DNA from: an uncultured Bacteroides sp.
GTDB lineage: Bacteria > Bacteroidota > Bacteroidia > Bacteroidales > Bacteroidaceae
Direction of reading: 5' to 3'
Assembly (NCBI GenBank): GCA_947038155.1
Contig: CAMQVH010000004.1
Coordinates: 1-64,000 of the forward strand
DNA length: 64,000 nt
Shown here one piece after another: positions 62,936 to 64,000 of the stretch. A model generated the notes under the pieces. The model had not been told where the DNA came from, ran no database searches, and saw only the letters and a list, made by a program, of their open reading frames with translations. The position numbers and the translations under genes were made by a program. Within the stretch, counting starts at the first letter, position 1, and each line of letters opens with the position of its first letter.

Positions 62936-64000
62936 TGTCTGAAAATATAAGAGTAAGCGAAGTATCCGATATATTGCGTAAGCAGCTCGAAGGTATCAAC
63001 ACCAACGTGCAGCTCGACGAGATCGGTACGGTGCTCCAGGTAAGCGACGGAGTGGTACGTATCTACGGATTGCGGAACGCCGAAGCCAACGAATTGCTGG
63101 AGTTTGACAACGGCATCAAAGCCATTGTAATGAACCTCGAAGAGGACAACGTGGGTGCCGTTCTGCTGGGACCTACCGACAGAATCAAGGAAGGCTTTAT
63201 TGTGAAGCGCACCAAGCGTATCGCCTCAATCCGTGTAGGTGAAAGCATGCTGGGACGTGTCATCGACCCGCTGGGCGAACCGCTCGACGGAAAAGGGCTG
63301 ATTGGCGGCGACCTCTATGAAATGCCGTTGGAACGCAAAGCACCGGGAGTTATCTACCGCCAGCCTGTGAACCAACCGTTGCAGACAGGTCTGAAGGCAG
63401 TAGATGCCATGATCCCTATCGGACGCGGACAACGTGAGCTGATTATCGGCGACCGTCAGACAGGAAAAACTTCCATTGCGATTGATACGATTATCAATCA
63501 GCGCAATAACTTTCTGGCAGGCGATCCGGTGTACTGTATTTATGTGGCTATCGGTCAGAAAGGTTCTACCGTGGCTTCTATCGTAAATACGCTCCGCGAG
63601 TATGGAGCAATGGATTACACGATTGTCGTAGCCGCTACGGCAGGCGATCCGGCTGCGTTGCAGTATTATGCACCGTTTGCAGGAGCTGCCATCGGTGAAT
63701 ATTTCCGTGATACCGGCCGCCATGCGCTGGTGGTTTATGATGACCTTTCCAAGCAGGCAGTTGCTTATCGGGAAGTATCGTTGATTCTTCGCCGTCCGTC
63801 CGGACGTGAGGCGTATCCGGGTGATATTTTCTACCTGCACTCCCGTCTGTTGGAACGTGCGGCAAAGATCATCAAGGAAGAAGATGTGGCACGCGAAATG
63901 AACGATCTTCCGGAGAGTCTGAAAGATATCGTGAAAGGTGGTGGCTCACTTACGGCTCTGCCTATCATTGAGACACAGGCAGGAGACGTTTCGGCATATA
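62935..64000 (+). CDS. atpA: F1 ATP synthase subunit alpha, 3' end outside the window
   Basis: The first 355 codons are present and the frame stays open to the window edge. It begins [20 protein letters not shown]. The non-catalytic P-loop GDRQTGKTS is present, as are [14 protein letters not shown] and [30 protein letters not shown]. It overlaps atpH by one base. atpG is expected beyond the edge. Confidence 0.97.
   Translation, partial: MSENIRVSEVSDILRKQLEGINTNVQLDEIGTVLQVSDGVVRIYGLRNAEANELLEFDNGIKAIVMNLEEDNVGAVLLGPTDRIKEGFIVKRTKRIASIRVGESMLGRVIDPLGEPLDGKGLIGGDLYEMPLERKAPGVIYRQPVNQPLQTGLKAVDAMIPIGRGQRELIIGDRQTGKTSIAIDTIINQRNNFLAGDPVYCIYVAIGQKGSTVASIVNTLREYGAMDYTIVVAATAGDPAALQYYAPFAGAAIGEYFRDTGRHALVVYDDLSKQAVAYREVSLILRRPSGREAYPGDIFYLHSRLLERAAKIIKEEDVAREMNDLPESLKDIVKGGGSLTALPIIETQAGDVSAY

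Overview
The window reads as chromosomal DNA of a gut Bacteroides, most likely B. thetaiotaomicron or a close relative. This is inferred from moderate GC, from many Bacteroidetes-type -7 promoter boxes (TAnnTTTG), and from families typical of the genus: GH97, fimbrillins, DUF4301, DUF4248, HU-HIG, smalltalk protein, and an ATP synthase operon that begins with atpD-atpC. No rRNA, transposase or integrase gene is visible. No reading frame is obviously broken. The only genes cut by the window edge are a tRNA-Leu at the left end and atpA at the right end.

Layout. 1-2.9 kb: tRNA-Leu(CAG, partial), tRNA-Gly(GCC), a terminator, two tandem nagA genes, then a small CRISPR-like element with one full repeat, two spacers and two half repeats. 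2.9-11.2 kb: thioredoxin, a TolC/adaptor/CzcA-type metal efflux operon, and a convergent two-component system. 11.3-20 kb: GH97 glycosidase, acyl-CoA synthetase, K+/H+ antiporter, uracil permease, hybrid cluster protein. 20.3-25.3 kb: an HcpR-like Crp/Fnr regulator in one transcription unit with an NtrB/NtrC-type pair, then a beta-barrel protein and a metallophosphoesterase. 25.3-31 kb: a permease-ATPase-permease ABC operon preceded by a sigma-54 promoter and two palindromic activator sites 21 bp apart. 31-43.8 kb: MATE pump, HAD phosphatase, panB-MFS, a RelA-type enzyme with a ruined hydrolase site, DUF4301, CAT-like acetyltransferase plus PagL-like lipid A deacylase, purT, and a lipoprotein.

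43.9-48.7 kb holds a compact accessory cassette: a 33-residue membrane peptide (smalltalk), a T7-lysozyme-type amidase, an HU-like protein, DUF4248, and a VirE_N/DUF3987 primase-helicase-like protein. Its control region has 10-bp tandem operators, and a 29-bp perfect palindrome and dispersed repeats lie nearby. 48.8-57.6 kb is a type V pilus operon (DUF3575, Mfa2/FimB-like anchor, fimbrillin, a 1429-residue modular adhesin, a second fimbrillin, an unknown protein). 58.2-64 kb is the F1Fo ATP synthase operon in the order atpD-atpC-x-atpB-atpE-atpF-atpH-atpA.

How the parts connect. The sigma-54 promoter at 25.57 kb, less than 2 kb from the NtrC-type regulator gene, makes the ABC operon its likely target. 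A TGTAAC/GTTACA dyad about 44 bp upstream of the expected hcp start, beside the Crp/Fnr gene, points to HcpR-type control of nitrosative stress defence. An intergenic repeat family built on GACTAAAAAGTC-like palindromes recurs at four places. The most original material is the CRISPR-like element, the sigma-54 control region, and the amidase/smalltalk/HU/VirE cassette.
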